A program made the position numbers and the translations under genes. 64,000 nt of DNA from Stomorhina lunata (lineage: Eukaryota; Arthropoda; Insecta; Diptera; Rhiniidae). Shown one piece after another: positions 47,463 to 58,084 of this stretch (position 1 is the stretch's first letter; each line of letters starts with the position of its first letter). The notes beneath the pieces were generated by a model that was given only the letters and a program-made list of their open reading frames with translations, made no database searches and was not told the DNA's origin. The DNA lies in the NCBI GenBank assembly GCA_933228675.1, contig OW121741.1, positions 117,340,834 through 117,404,833 on the forward strand, in the 5' to 3' direction.

Positions 47463-47999
47463 AGTGCTTATCATTAAATTAAGGCAGTATATACTGAGTT
47501 CATAGTCAAGCTTTAACTCTTTTGATAATTTTGTACTAATACTAATTATAATTTCAGTATCAGTGAACTGCTGGGAAAGAAGCGTCAAAAACATACATAT
47601 AGACAAATTTATGCACACATAAAAAAATAAACAATTACATACTTGGCTGGCAAATATAATGCTACAAGGCGAGACTAGTGGAATTGTTTTGAATATATGT
47701 AAAAAAAGCTATAATATACAGCTTAGTTTCGGGTAAAACGTCTTTTTAGGGTTTTAGCTATTTAAATTTTTTTGTCAGTTTAATTTTTTGTGAAATCTGT
47801 GACGAGACATTTTACCGACATAGTAAGACATTTTTCATAAAATATGTAGACATTTTCAAATTAAATACCAATTATTTTAAGGTGATACATTTTTTTTTAA
47901 TAAGAGTTAAAAGTTAAAAACGATTTAAATTATTTAAAAAATGTTTATTAAATCCTTCTTTCTGGATACGCTTATGAATATCTTCTTCTTTTTACGGTT
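47463..47999. other. Non-coding AT-rich sequence
   Basis: No gene or element recognised between the SINE head and the start of the next Helentron-like copy. Confidence 0.5.
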
Positions 48000-48028
48000 G
48001 AAATCTACAAAGAAGTGTAATACCGTTT

Positions 48029-48380
<352 letters not shown>

Positions 48381-49107
48381 TCTTTCTCACTGTCCGTTTG
48401 TTGGTCTATCTATTCTGCTGTCTATCTATTGAAAGCATGACTGGGCCTAAACAAAAGCAGCCGGGTCACTTATACTTGGCAAAAACATTCTTCATTTTTT
48501 GGAAAATTTTGATTTTGAAATTGGCCGAAATCGGTTCACATTTAGTTTTAGCTCCCATACAAAGCATTTATGAAAACAGCCTAAATTCCACCTAAAATAA
48601 ACTTTAATGCCATTTAATGATAAACTACATATAGTAGATGCGACCACTAAATTTAACACAAGGAAGTTTAATGTCAATGCTAGCCAGTGTACAAAATTTT
48701 ATCACAATCGGTCACCGTTTGACCATAGCTCCCGTATAAAAAACTCGAGGAAACACAAAAATAACAAAAAGATAGGGGTTTATGTCCATCAAATGAAAGC
48801 GCGATAGCGCCTTAACGAAAGAAACAAAATTTTACAAAAGTATTTTTGATATGTTGAAAAATTTGTGTATTAAAAATCGGCGAAATCGGTTCACATTTAG
48901 TTAAAGCTTCCATATAACCCTGCCCCGGGAATCACATAATGCTGATAAATTTGATCGAATTGTAAAAGCTATGACGAATTAATTTAGAACAGAGAAGTTT
49001 TATGCAACTATTGGTCAGTACGTCGAGCTTTCATATAAAAACCACTCCCTGAAGCGATTAATATGCCAAACGCCAGCTAAAATACATACATATATACATA
49101 CATATAT

Positions 49108-49216
49108 TCATAATTCCCACGACATTCCAATTGAACTTCTCTCAGAAAATGAGCTGCATCAATTTATATTTTTTGAATCATTAAAAGTGAGGTGAGTTCT
49201 AACTCCGGCTCGGAAC
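49108..49216 (-). mobile_element. tRNA-derived SINE, copy 3 (3' fragment)
   Basis: On the minus strand: GTTCCGAGCCGGAGTTAGAA, ATGATTCAAAAAATATAAAT, GATGCAGCTCATTTTCTGAG, AGAAGTTCAATTGGAATGTC, GTGGGAATTATGAATATATG. The tRNA-like head is missing. The TATATG-rich tail (49083-49108) replaces the pure (TA)n of other copies. Confidence 0.7.
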
Positions 49217-49282
49217 GGACAATCGGTCACAATTTAACAATAGATCTTATATATACATATATATAACATCTCTTTTATATAC

Positions 49283-49850
49283 TGTCACGATTTTTTAAGC
49301 TATCCACCCCACTGTGCAAAGTTTACTACTTATAATTCTTCCCCTAGTTTTTGTTTGTGCAGTTGTTGTTCTGTTTGTGTTTAAAAGCAGAACAACATTT
49401 TTCTTTTAATATTTTGCTGTAAGAGCAGAGTAATATTTTTCTCTTTACCTACAATTTCACTCTCTCTTTCTGTTGCTGTTAACTTCAGATAATCCATTTG
49501 TACAACGTGTATTCTGGATCATGTGTGAATGTATTGGAACATGCATGAACATTGGTAAGCCGCATTGTTAGTGTTAACGACGACAGCAGTTTTTTGTTTA
49601 CATCCGCAAAAAATGCTATAAACTCTCTTCTCTACTATAAAAGGCTGACGAACAGGTTTTATTGGGACGCGTATAAGATAACAGTGAGACCAGGAATATT
49701 TGTGAAGCAATTTTGTGAAGTGTGTTTAAGTGATTAACTATAAAGTTAATAAAAATATAACTTTGTAAAAATGACATAAAGTTTTTTAATTTTGTTTTCG
49801 GTTGTTTGCAAGAAGAATTCCTTCCACGTTTTTAAAGGAAAAACGTAACA
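49283..49850 (+). mobile_element. Solo LTR (Ty3/gypsy-type), 568 bp
   Basis: Begins TGTCACGATT and ends AAAAACGTAACA, so the ends are short imperfect inverted repeats. Flanks are ATAC and ATAT, one mismatch from a 4-bp duplication. It carries TATAAAAGGCTGACGAAC (TATA 49636-49643) and AATAAA (49748-49753), consistent with U3-R-U5 order. There is no primer-binding site or coding region after it. Same family as 31571-32163. It is inserted in the Helentron-like copy. Confidence 0.82.
49636..49643 (+). promoter_or_regulatory. LTR TATA box
   Basis: TATAAAAG, followed by GCTGACGAAC; conserved at the same place in the minus-strand LTR (31792-31800). This is the likely Pol II start region of the LTR, with the AATAAA poly(A) signal about 110 bp downstream. 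Confidence 0.65.
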
Positions 49851-50319
49851 ATATCTACAAGATTTGGAGATACATTCAATATAGATAGCTATCAATGTCA
49901 AGTCCAGACTTTATATACGGTGGATGCATTAGGAAATCCTAACAAAATATATGGACCCACCGTATTACTTTTAACGTGTTTGGCCTAACTACATATTAAG
50001 CACAACGAAAATTAACTAACAGCTTATATACTCGGTTATAAGACCAAATTACGGCAAAGTAAATACTAGTAAATACCACTCGGATAAATGTTGAACTATT
50101 TATTAAAGTACTGCAACCGAATTAAGTTCAAAAATTTTACTAAAAATACCATGTAGCGCTAGAATTTTTTTTCGAATTTAGTCCACATTTGGAATAAGCT
50201 GCACCCTCGTAGATATGTGAGACGTGTTTCTAAATTTAACACAATTTGATGGTAAGTATATAAGATTTAGCATAGCCGAATATGACACTTTTACTTGTTT
50301 TGTTATGAAATGATAAAAA

Positions 50320-51117
50320 ACAAGTAAGAAAGTGCTATAGTCGGTCAAGCCCGACCATATGATACCATTCACCACTAAGGTCAAAGGTGTTCTTTTAACT
50401 GAATAAAGACAAATATTTGCTGAATTTTGCCATCATACAAACATTTTCTCAAATTTATTTATCTAAGCTGTTTTCGTCATTTGGACTTATATGAGAGCTA
50501 GGGTCAAATGTGGACCGATTATCCCGAAATTTGGCAAATTAATCACAGTTGTTACAGAAATTGTGTATAAAAAAAATAAACTTAAAATTCTCATTATCTT
50601 CAGATTCACGAGCGTTACAGTGATTTTTGTCTCATTTAGTGTGTTTTAATAGAAAAGTTTGTATGGGAGCTATGGTCAAATGTGAACCGATCTCAACGAA
50701 ATTTGATACAGTGATTTTGGTTTACATAAGCAGTGCTTGTTTCAAATCTCATGAAAAAAATATTGATATTTGTGGCCAATATATCAATTCCGGAAAGTGG
50801 GACCTATAGGAGGTACCATAAATAATGGACCGATTTTAACGAATTTCAATAGTCGTGGTCTTATTATCAAAAAAATAATCTGTTCCAAATTTCATCAAAT
50901 TATTGTGACCTATAGTTTGATTACAAGGTTTAAATGGAGGTCCAGCCAGCCGTCCAGCCAGCCAGACGGACGGACGGACGGACATCGCTAAATCGACTCA
51001 GAAAGTGATTCTAAGTCTATTGGTATACTAAAAGGTGGGTCTAAGACAAATATGTCTATGCGTTACATATATCAGCACAAACTTTAATACCCTTTCCACC
51101 TATGGTGGTGAAGGGTA
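50320..51117 (-). mobile_element. Helentron-like family 1, full length (about 0.8 kb)
   Basis: On the minus strand: 5' TACCCTTCACCACCATAGGT, (GTCC)n complement of GGACGGACGGACGGAC (about 50967-50984), internal repeats, GTGGTGAATGGTATCATATG, hairpin GTCGGGCTTGACCGAC, and CTTTCTTACTTG. It lies head to head with the copy at 51161-51896, with 43 bp between their 5' ends, and only 18 bp from the 3' end of the family 2 copy. Confidence 0.85.
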
Positions 51118-51160
51118 AAAAAAGTATTTCAAAAATAATGTATGCTTTTTATACACTATT

Positions 51161-51896
51161 TATACCCTTCGCCACCATAGGTAGAAAGGGTATTATAAGT
51201 TTGTGATGATGTATGTAACGCATAGAAATATTTGTCGTAGACCAACCTTTTAGTATACCAATAGGCTTAGAATCACTTTCTGAGGCGATTTAGCGATGTC
51301 CGTCCGTCCGTCCGTCCGTCCGTCTGGCTGGCTGGACCCCCATGTAAACCTTGTAATCAAACTACAGATCGGGGACCATGGCTATTGAAATTGGTCAAAA
51401 TTGGTCCATTATTTATGGTACCTCCCATAGGTCCCACTTCCCGGAATTGACATATTGGCCACAAATATCAATATTTTTTCATGAAATTTAAAACATGTAC
51501 TTCTTATGAAAACCTAAATCACTGTACTAAATTTCGTTGATATAGGTCCACATTTGACCATAGCTCCCATACAAACTCTTCTTTAAAAACGCACTAAATG
51601 AGACAAAATAATCACTAAAACGCTCGTAAATCCAAAGATATTGAAAATTGTGAGTTTATTTTTTGCGTACATATTTTTTGTAACAACTGTAATTAATTTG
51701 CCATATTTCGAGATAATCGGTCCACATTTGACCCTAGATCTCATATAAGTCCAAATCACAGAAACAAATTAAATATATAAGTTTTGAGAAAATAGCAAAT
51801 ATTTGTCTTTATACAGGAAAAATAACACCTTTGACCTTAGTGGTGAAGGGTATCGTATGGTCGGGCTTGACCGACATAGCGCTTTCTTACTTGTTT
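51161..51896 (+). mobile_element. Helentron-like family 1, full length reference copy (736 bp)
   Basis: Seen in order: 5' subterminal TATACCCTTCGCCACCATAG with hairpin, GTATGTAACGCATAGAAATA, a (GTCC)n tract (51298-51322) followed by GTCTGGCTGGCTGGACCCCC, three internal units with 'TTGGTCCATT/AGGTCCACATTTGACC/ATCGGTCCACATTTGACC', 3' subterminal GTGGTGAAGGGTAT (inverted relative to the 5' one), hairpin GTCGGGCTTGACCGAC, and terminus GCGCTTTCTTACTTGTTTT. Known: non-autonomous Helentrons (DINE-1/INE-1, mini-me) have 5' and 3' subterminal inverted repeats, a 3' hairpin and GTCY microsatellites. No protein is encoded; mobilisation would need a partner Rep/helicase. Confidence 0.85.
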
Positions 51897-53565
51897 TTTT
51901 TTTAATTATATTTAGAGAAATAACAAATTAAAACACCATAACTTTAAATACTTTATTAATAATAAAAAAAATTCAAACACGAAATTATAAGCTATTATTT
52001 TAATTGATCTTTTGACCCATTTTGTGAAAGTAGAATTTCACAAAATTTTGACTACATATGAGATCTTTTATATAGATTCTTATTATTCAATACTAATATA
52101 ATGCGTATTCACCATTATTTGAGTTGGGGAACAAAATTGTGTGTGTTTTGGATAATATAACATAACTAATTTTATACAAAATTTCTTAAATTTTCTAAAA
52201 TTTTATTAAAACATAAAAAATTTTCCAAAATTTAATCTCAACATTCAATTCTTTAAATCCCCCTCAAACAATTGACCTTTTCGTTAACCAAAACCGAATT
52301 GACAAAAGACTTTAGTCTTAAACAAAAAAAGTCCAATCAATGTCAAAACCAACTAAACTAAAGAAAATATAAAACTTTCAAAAACTTCTTATCGACACGT
52401 AATCTATAAAAATAACAGCTTTTATCCAACGTATGCAAATATTATGGAAATTCAACACACAAAATTCTATATGCAAATATATCAACTTATAGTAGCTTAT
52501 TTTCAAAACTGAATCGACAACGAAATAAAAGGAAAAAGTAAAGAACTGCTGCTACATTTTGCAAGTTTATTTTAAAATCGAAAATTACTTTGGTTTTAGT
52601 TTAACAGCTCTACCGAGAATAAAAACGAAAAAAGTGTATGCACTTTTTCTCTGCTCAATAAAATGTAAATATTTTACCCTGAATAATATAAACGCCATAA
52701 CTTGAGGGGTTGTAAAATTAATACTACACGTACTTGGCTAATAATGTTAAATTTTATGATAGAAAAATGAAAAAAAAGTACCGGAAAGAAATAGTACCGA
52801 TAAAAAAAATTAATGTTAAGAGCACTTAAGCAAATGTTACTATAAGAATAATTGAAGTATAAAAATATCGGTGAGTTTAATGGCAAAAAAATAATAAAGC
52901 TTTATTTTTGTTTAAAGATTTAAGAATATTTAAATGTATTTTATTATAAAACAAGAAGAAGCCGAAGAAGCTACGACTTGCAAGTCTCAGGGGCCTTAAG
53001 CAGTTAGCCTAGGTAATAAGGAGTCAGTTACCATTCAGTTTACTCTGACTGATTAAGAATTATTTTTTTTATACATATTTTTAAATTTTCTTTAGTTTTT
53101 TTTACAACTAATTTTTCACTTCAATTCTCTTATCAAATTTGAATTTATCATCACAAACTAAATTATTCTTGTTTAAAAAGAATTATATAACCAAATTTGT
53201 TTTCCATTTTCTTTCATTTCAGATTTTTTCTCCCTTCCTCGAGCATCTAAAAAGACAAATGATTTCATTGAAGCAACAAGCTACAATGTAAATACATTTT
53301 TCCAGAAACTTTGAAACACTTCAGTGACATTTATTTATGCTTGTAACTCAAAATGATATAAATACATTAACCTTTGGGTGCAAACAAAATCTTGTATTTG
53401 CAAAAAAATATTTTCACAATTTCATAAGCACGACCAAAAATCAAGTGTAAGTAGATAAGATAAAAAACAAACGAAGAAAAAAAATTCACTACTCAAAAAT
53501 AATCGGACCAAAATAATTCCGCAAAAACCTTTTTTCCCAAAATTCTAAAAAAAAGTTCATTCAGT
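51897..53565. other. Non-coding AT-rich sequence
   Basis: A short minus frame (52674-52886) has no domain. A pyrimidine-rich CAG at about 53205-53221 looks like a splice acceptor, but no exon follows. Nothing else recognised. Confidence 0.5.
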
Positions 53566-55740
53566 TTTTTTTAGAAAAATTTTTGTATAGAAAATTTTTC
53601 GAAAAAAAATTTTTGTATAGAAAATTTTTCGATAAAACAATTTTTCTATAAAAAATTTTTCTATACAAAATTTTTCGATACAAAATTTTCTATAGAAAAT
53701 TTTTCTATAGAAAATTTTTCTATAGAAAATTTTTCGATACAAAATTTTTCTATAGAAAGTTTTTCGATAAAAAAATTTTTCTATAGAAAATATTTCGATA
53801 CAAAATTTTTCTATAGAAAATTTTTCGATACAAAATTTTTCTATAGAAAATTTTTCGATACAAAATTTTTCTATAGAAAATTTTTCGATAAAAAATTTTT
53901 CTATAGAAAATATTTCGATAAAAAAATGTTTCTATAGAAAATTTTTCGATAAAAAAATTTTTCTGTAGAAAATTTTTCGATAAAAAAATTTTTCTGTAGA
54001 AAATTTTTCGATAAAAAAATTTTTCTGTACAAAATTTTTCTATAGAAAATATTTCGTTACAAAATTTTTCTATAGAAAATTTTTCGATAAAAAAATTTTT
54101 CTATAGAAAATATTTCGATAAAAAAATTTTTCTATAGAAAATTTTTCGATAAAAAATTTTTCTGTAGAAAATTTTTCGATAAGAAAATTTTTCTGTAGAA
54201 AATTTTTCAATAAAAAAATTTTTCTATAGAAAATTTTTCGATAAAAAAATTTTTCTATTGAAAACTTTTCGATAAAAAAATTTTTCTATTGAAAATTTTT
54301 CGATAAAAAAATTTTTCTATAGTAAATTTTTCGATAAAAAAATTTTTCTATAGAAAATTTTTCGATAAAAAATTTTTCTATAGAAAATTTTTCGATAAAA
54401 AAATTTTTCTATACAAAATTTTTCGATAAAAAAAATTTTCTATAGAAAATTTTTCGATAAAAAAAATTTTCTATAGAAAATTTTTCGATAAAAAAAATTT
54501 TCTATACAAAATTTTTCGATAAAAAATTTTTCTATAGAAAATTTTTCGATAAAAAATTTTTTCTATAGAAAATTTTTCGATAAAAAAATTTTTCTATAGA
54601 AAATTTTTCGATAAAAAAATTTTTCTATAGAAAATTTTTCGATAAAAAAATTTTTCTATAGAAAATTTTTCGATAAAAAATTTTTCTATAGAAAATTTTT
54701 CGATAAAAAAATTTTCTATTGAAAATTTTTCAATAAAAAAATTTTTCTATTGAAAATTTTTCCATAAAAAAATTTTTCTATAGAAAATTTTTCGATAAAA
54801 AAATTTTTCTATAGAAAATTTTTCGATAAAAAAATTTTTCTATAGAAAATTTTTCGATAAAAAAATTTTTCTATAGAAAATTTTTCGATAAAAAAAATTT
54901 TCTATAGAAAATTTTTCGATAAAAAAAATTTTCTATAGAAAATTTTTTGATAAAAAAAATTTTCTATAGAAAAATGTTCAACAAAAAAAATTTTGTATAC
55001 AAAAATTTTCGTTCAAAAATTTTTTCTATAGAAAAATTTTTTTATTAAAAATTATTTCTTATACATTCTTTTTAGAAAAATTTTCGATAAAAAAATTTTT
55101 CTATAGAAAAATTTTCGATAAAACAATTTTTCTATAGAAAAATTTTCGATAAAAAAATTTTTCTATTTTCTAAATTTTCGATAAAAATTTTTCTATAAAA
55201 AGATTTTCGATTAAAAAATTTTTCTATAGAAAAATTTTCGACAATAAATTTTTCTATAGAAAACTTTTCGATAAAAAAATGTTTCATAGAAAAATTTTCG
55301 ATAAAAAAATGTTTCTATAGAAAAATTTTCGATAAAATGTTTCTATAGAAAAATTTTCGATAAAATGTTTCTATAGAAAAATTTTCGATCAAAAAATTTT
55401 CCTATAGAAAAATTTTCGATCAAAAAATTTTTCTGTAGAAAAATTTTCGATCAAAAAATTTTTCTATAGAAAAATTTTCTATAAAAAAAATTCGATAAGA
55501 AAACTTTTCTATAGAAAAATTTTTGATAACAAGATTTGTCTATAGAAAAATTTTTAATAAAAAATTTTCTATAGAAAAATTTTTGATAAAAAAATTTCTA
55601 CAGAAAAATTTTCAATAAAAAATTTTCTATAGAAAAATTTTCGATAAAATATATTTTGTATAGAAAAATTTTCGATAAAATAATGTTTCAATAAACATAT
55701 TTCTACAGAAAAAATTTAAACTAAAAAATATTGAAGGAAA
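53566..55740. repeat. CTATAG/TCGAT minisatellite, array left of the TIR element (about 70 units)
   Basis: Unit TTTTTCTATAGAAAATTTTT followed by CGATAAAAAAA, about 31 bp (period read 54792 to 54823), with 29-30 bp variants through A-run changes. It holds two palindromic centres per unit: TTTTCTATAGAAAA and a TCGA/TCGAT core. From 55000 on units drift (GAAAAATTTTCGAT form) and decay by 55740. Frames translating as repeated FYRKI on the minus strand are artefacts of the repeat. Confidence 0.96.
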
Positions 55741-55823
55741 AAAATACTTAATTGAAAAATTTTTTTCTAAAAAAAAATTTTTTAAAAAGGTTTATCAAAA
55801 TTTGGGACATCAAACATTTAATT
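55741..55823. repeat. Array-to-TIR junction shared with 22390-22432
   Basis: Decayed A/T units followed by GGTTTATCAAAATTTGGGAC, ATCAAACATTTAATT. A diverged version lies at 22393-22430 next to the other copy of the TIR element, so array and TIR element have been joined in this order at two loci. Confidence 0.55.
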
Positions 55824-56342
55824 AAAAAGTTTTACTGTAGTGTATTGCACTAAGAATCCCAATTTATTACAATTATTTATTATTGTAATTAATAGTTTTT
55901 TGATAAAACCAAAAAATGTTGGTGGGGAAACCTTTCCTCGACGCGTTTCGATGGTTGGTTAGACCATCTCATCAGGAGGATTATCCCTGATTCACACAAA
56001 GCAACAACAAAAGTGTGGGAAATAAAGAAATGATAAAACTGAAAAATGTTTGTGTGTTTCTGTTCGGATGATAATCTGCGCTTTATGTTGATATTTGTTG
56101 GACACAATAATAATAATTCGTATTTATTCAGTCCCTCAAATTATACATAATGTGAGATTTTCGCTCCGTCTAGAATTAGGGATAATCCTCCTGATGAGAT
56201 GGTCTAACCAACCATCGAAACGCGTCGAGGAAAGGTTTCCCCACCAACATTTTTTGGTTTTATCAAAAAACTATTTATTACAATAATAAATAATTGTAAT
56301 AAATTGGGATTCTTAGTGCAATACACTACAGTAAAACTTTTT
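55824..56342. mobile_element. 519-bp foldback element with 170-bp terminal inverted repeats
   Basis: Arms 55824-55993 and 56173-56342 are reverse complements with only about two to three differences; the loop is 179 bp. Landmarks: GTAGTGTATTGCACTAAGAA, CCTCGACGCGTTTCGATGG, GGTTAGACCATCTCATCAGG. Two open frames of 72 and 63 codons share the same C-terminal peptide because they read the two arms; they are not evidence of a gene. The near-identity of the arms suggests recent insertion or ongoing gene conversion. Confidence 0.85.
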
Positions 56343-57150
56343 AAAAAATTTTTTATTGCAAAATTTTTTAATTGAAAAAATGTTTCTATAAAAAAATTTT
56401 CTATAAAAAAATTTTCAATAAAAAAATTTTTCCATAGAAAAATTTTCAATAAAAAAATTTTTCTATAGAAAAATTTCCAAATTTCCAAAAAATTTTTTCT
56501 ATAGAAAACTTTTCGATAAAAAATTTTTTCTATAGAAAACATTTCGATAAAAAAATTTTTTTATTAAAAAATTTTGGATAAAAAAAATTTTCTATAGAAA
56601 AATTTTCGATAAAAAATTTTTCTATTGAAAAATTTTCGATAAAAAATTTTTCTATTGAAAAATTTTCGATAAAAAAATTTTTCTATAAAAAAAAATTCGA
56701 TAAAAAAAGTTTTCTATAGAAAAATTTTTGATAAAAGTATTAGACTATAAAAAAATTTTTGATAAAAAAATTTTCCATAGAAAAATTTTTGATAAAAAAA
56801 TTTTCGATAAAAAAAATTTCTATAGAAAAATTTTCAATAAAAAAATTTTTCTGTAGAAAAATTTTCAAAAATTTTCAATAAAAAAATTTTTCTTGAGAAA
56901 AATTTTCAATAAAAAAATTTTTCTTTGGAAAAATTTTCAATAAAGAAAATGTTCAATAAAAAAATTTTTGTAAAGAAAAATTTTCAATAAAAAATTTTTT
57001 CTATAGAAAAATTTTCAATAAAAAATATTTCAATAGAAAACTTTTAAATAGAAAATTTTCGACAGAAATATTTTTTTGTAGAAAAATTTTAGGTAGAAAT
57101 ATTTTTTTGTAAAAAAATATTCAATTAAAAAATGTTTAGACAAAAAATTT
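56343..57150. repeat. CTATAG minisatellite, array right of the TIR element (about 25 units)
   Basis: Same strand orientation as the left array (TTTTTCTATAGAAAAATTTT, then C(G/A)ATAAAA). More diverged, unit 28-31 bp, decaying toward 57150. Same orientation on both sides means the arrays are not part of a single inverted repeat around the element. Confidence 0.9.
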
Positions 57151-58084
57151 TATTAAGGAGACGATTTTGAGATATTAGAAATTCATTTTAATATGTTTAT
57201 AAACTTACAAAACTCTATATAAGTTTTTATAAATTTACTATGATTCCATATATACAAAAAAAATATGATTAATATGTGTACATATTCGATACCCTGAAAA
57301 AAACTGTCATCAAATAGAAGACACATAAAAAAAAATCCGTAAAACAAATTCCCTTTAAATCAACTACAAAACAATGGAAATGCTCCTGTGATAGCTGTCA
57401 CATAATGTTAGAAATGTTAACAAAAAAATTCAATTCATTCAATTCAAACTGAAACTCAACATGTTGCCATCGACTAACAAAGTACATAAACAAGTCAGTT
57501 AAAAGGATACATTTCTCTATCACTATATTTAGGTTTTGTATCTACTGTCGATGTATCTACAAATCGTACAAAGTTTGTACTACAAACGAATGTTTTGTAA
57601 AAATCTATGTTCAAGTTCAAATATGCTTAGGGTACCTTTTCAATTCGATTCATGTTTTTCTTGTTCATAGTTTTCAATTTTGCTCAATGCCATATTCTAT
57701 TCAATGTGGCCATGTTTTAAAAGCCTTTATTCTTGTTTTCTTTTTTAATGGAACAAAAAAATTTTAAAATTTATTTTGACTTGCAACATGATTTTGGTGG
57801 ATATTTCTATGTATCTTTTGAATATTTTTTCCATGTATCATTTAGGAACATAAAAGATTTTGTTGTATATTGATTTGGGCATTTGAATGAAATTGAATGT
57901 GTCATTCATTCATTCGTTCATTCCATTCATTGTCGCTGAAACAAACGACATGTTACTACTTTTCTATATAATACAATTTTTGTCAAATTAAAACGTATTT
58001 GGGAAATAAAGTCTAAAATGAAAAACAAATTCTGAGACAAATAAATTTTAGAATTTTTAGACACCGAAAAAAACTAAGCAGAGA
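57151..58084. other. Non-coding AT-rich sequence with a short (ATTC)n tract
   Basis: 57900-57935 reads CATTCATTCATTCGTTCATT. Otherwise no gene or element recognised. Confidence 0.5.

Noticed and set aside
53557..53742. 61-codon minus-strand frame with repeated FYRKI
   Set aside because: It is a translation of the CTATAG minisatellite. The same applies to the first part of the 112-codon minus frame at 56204-56542.
55889..56286. Two frames sharing a C-terminal peptide, looking like a duplicated protein
   Set aside because: The shared peptide comes from the two arms of a 170-bp inverted repeat read on opposite strands.
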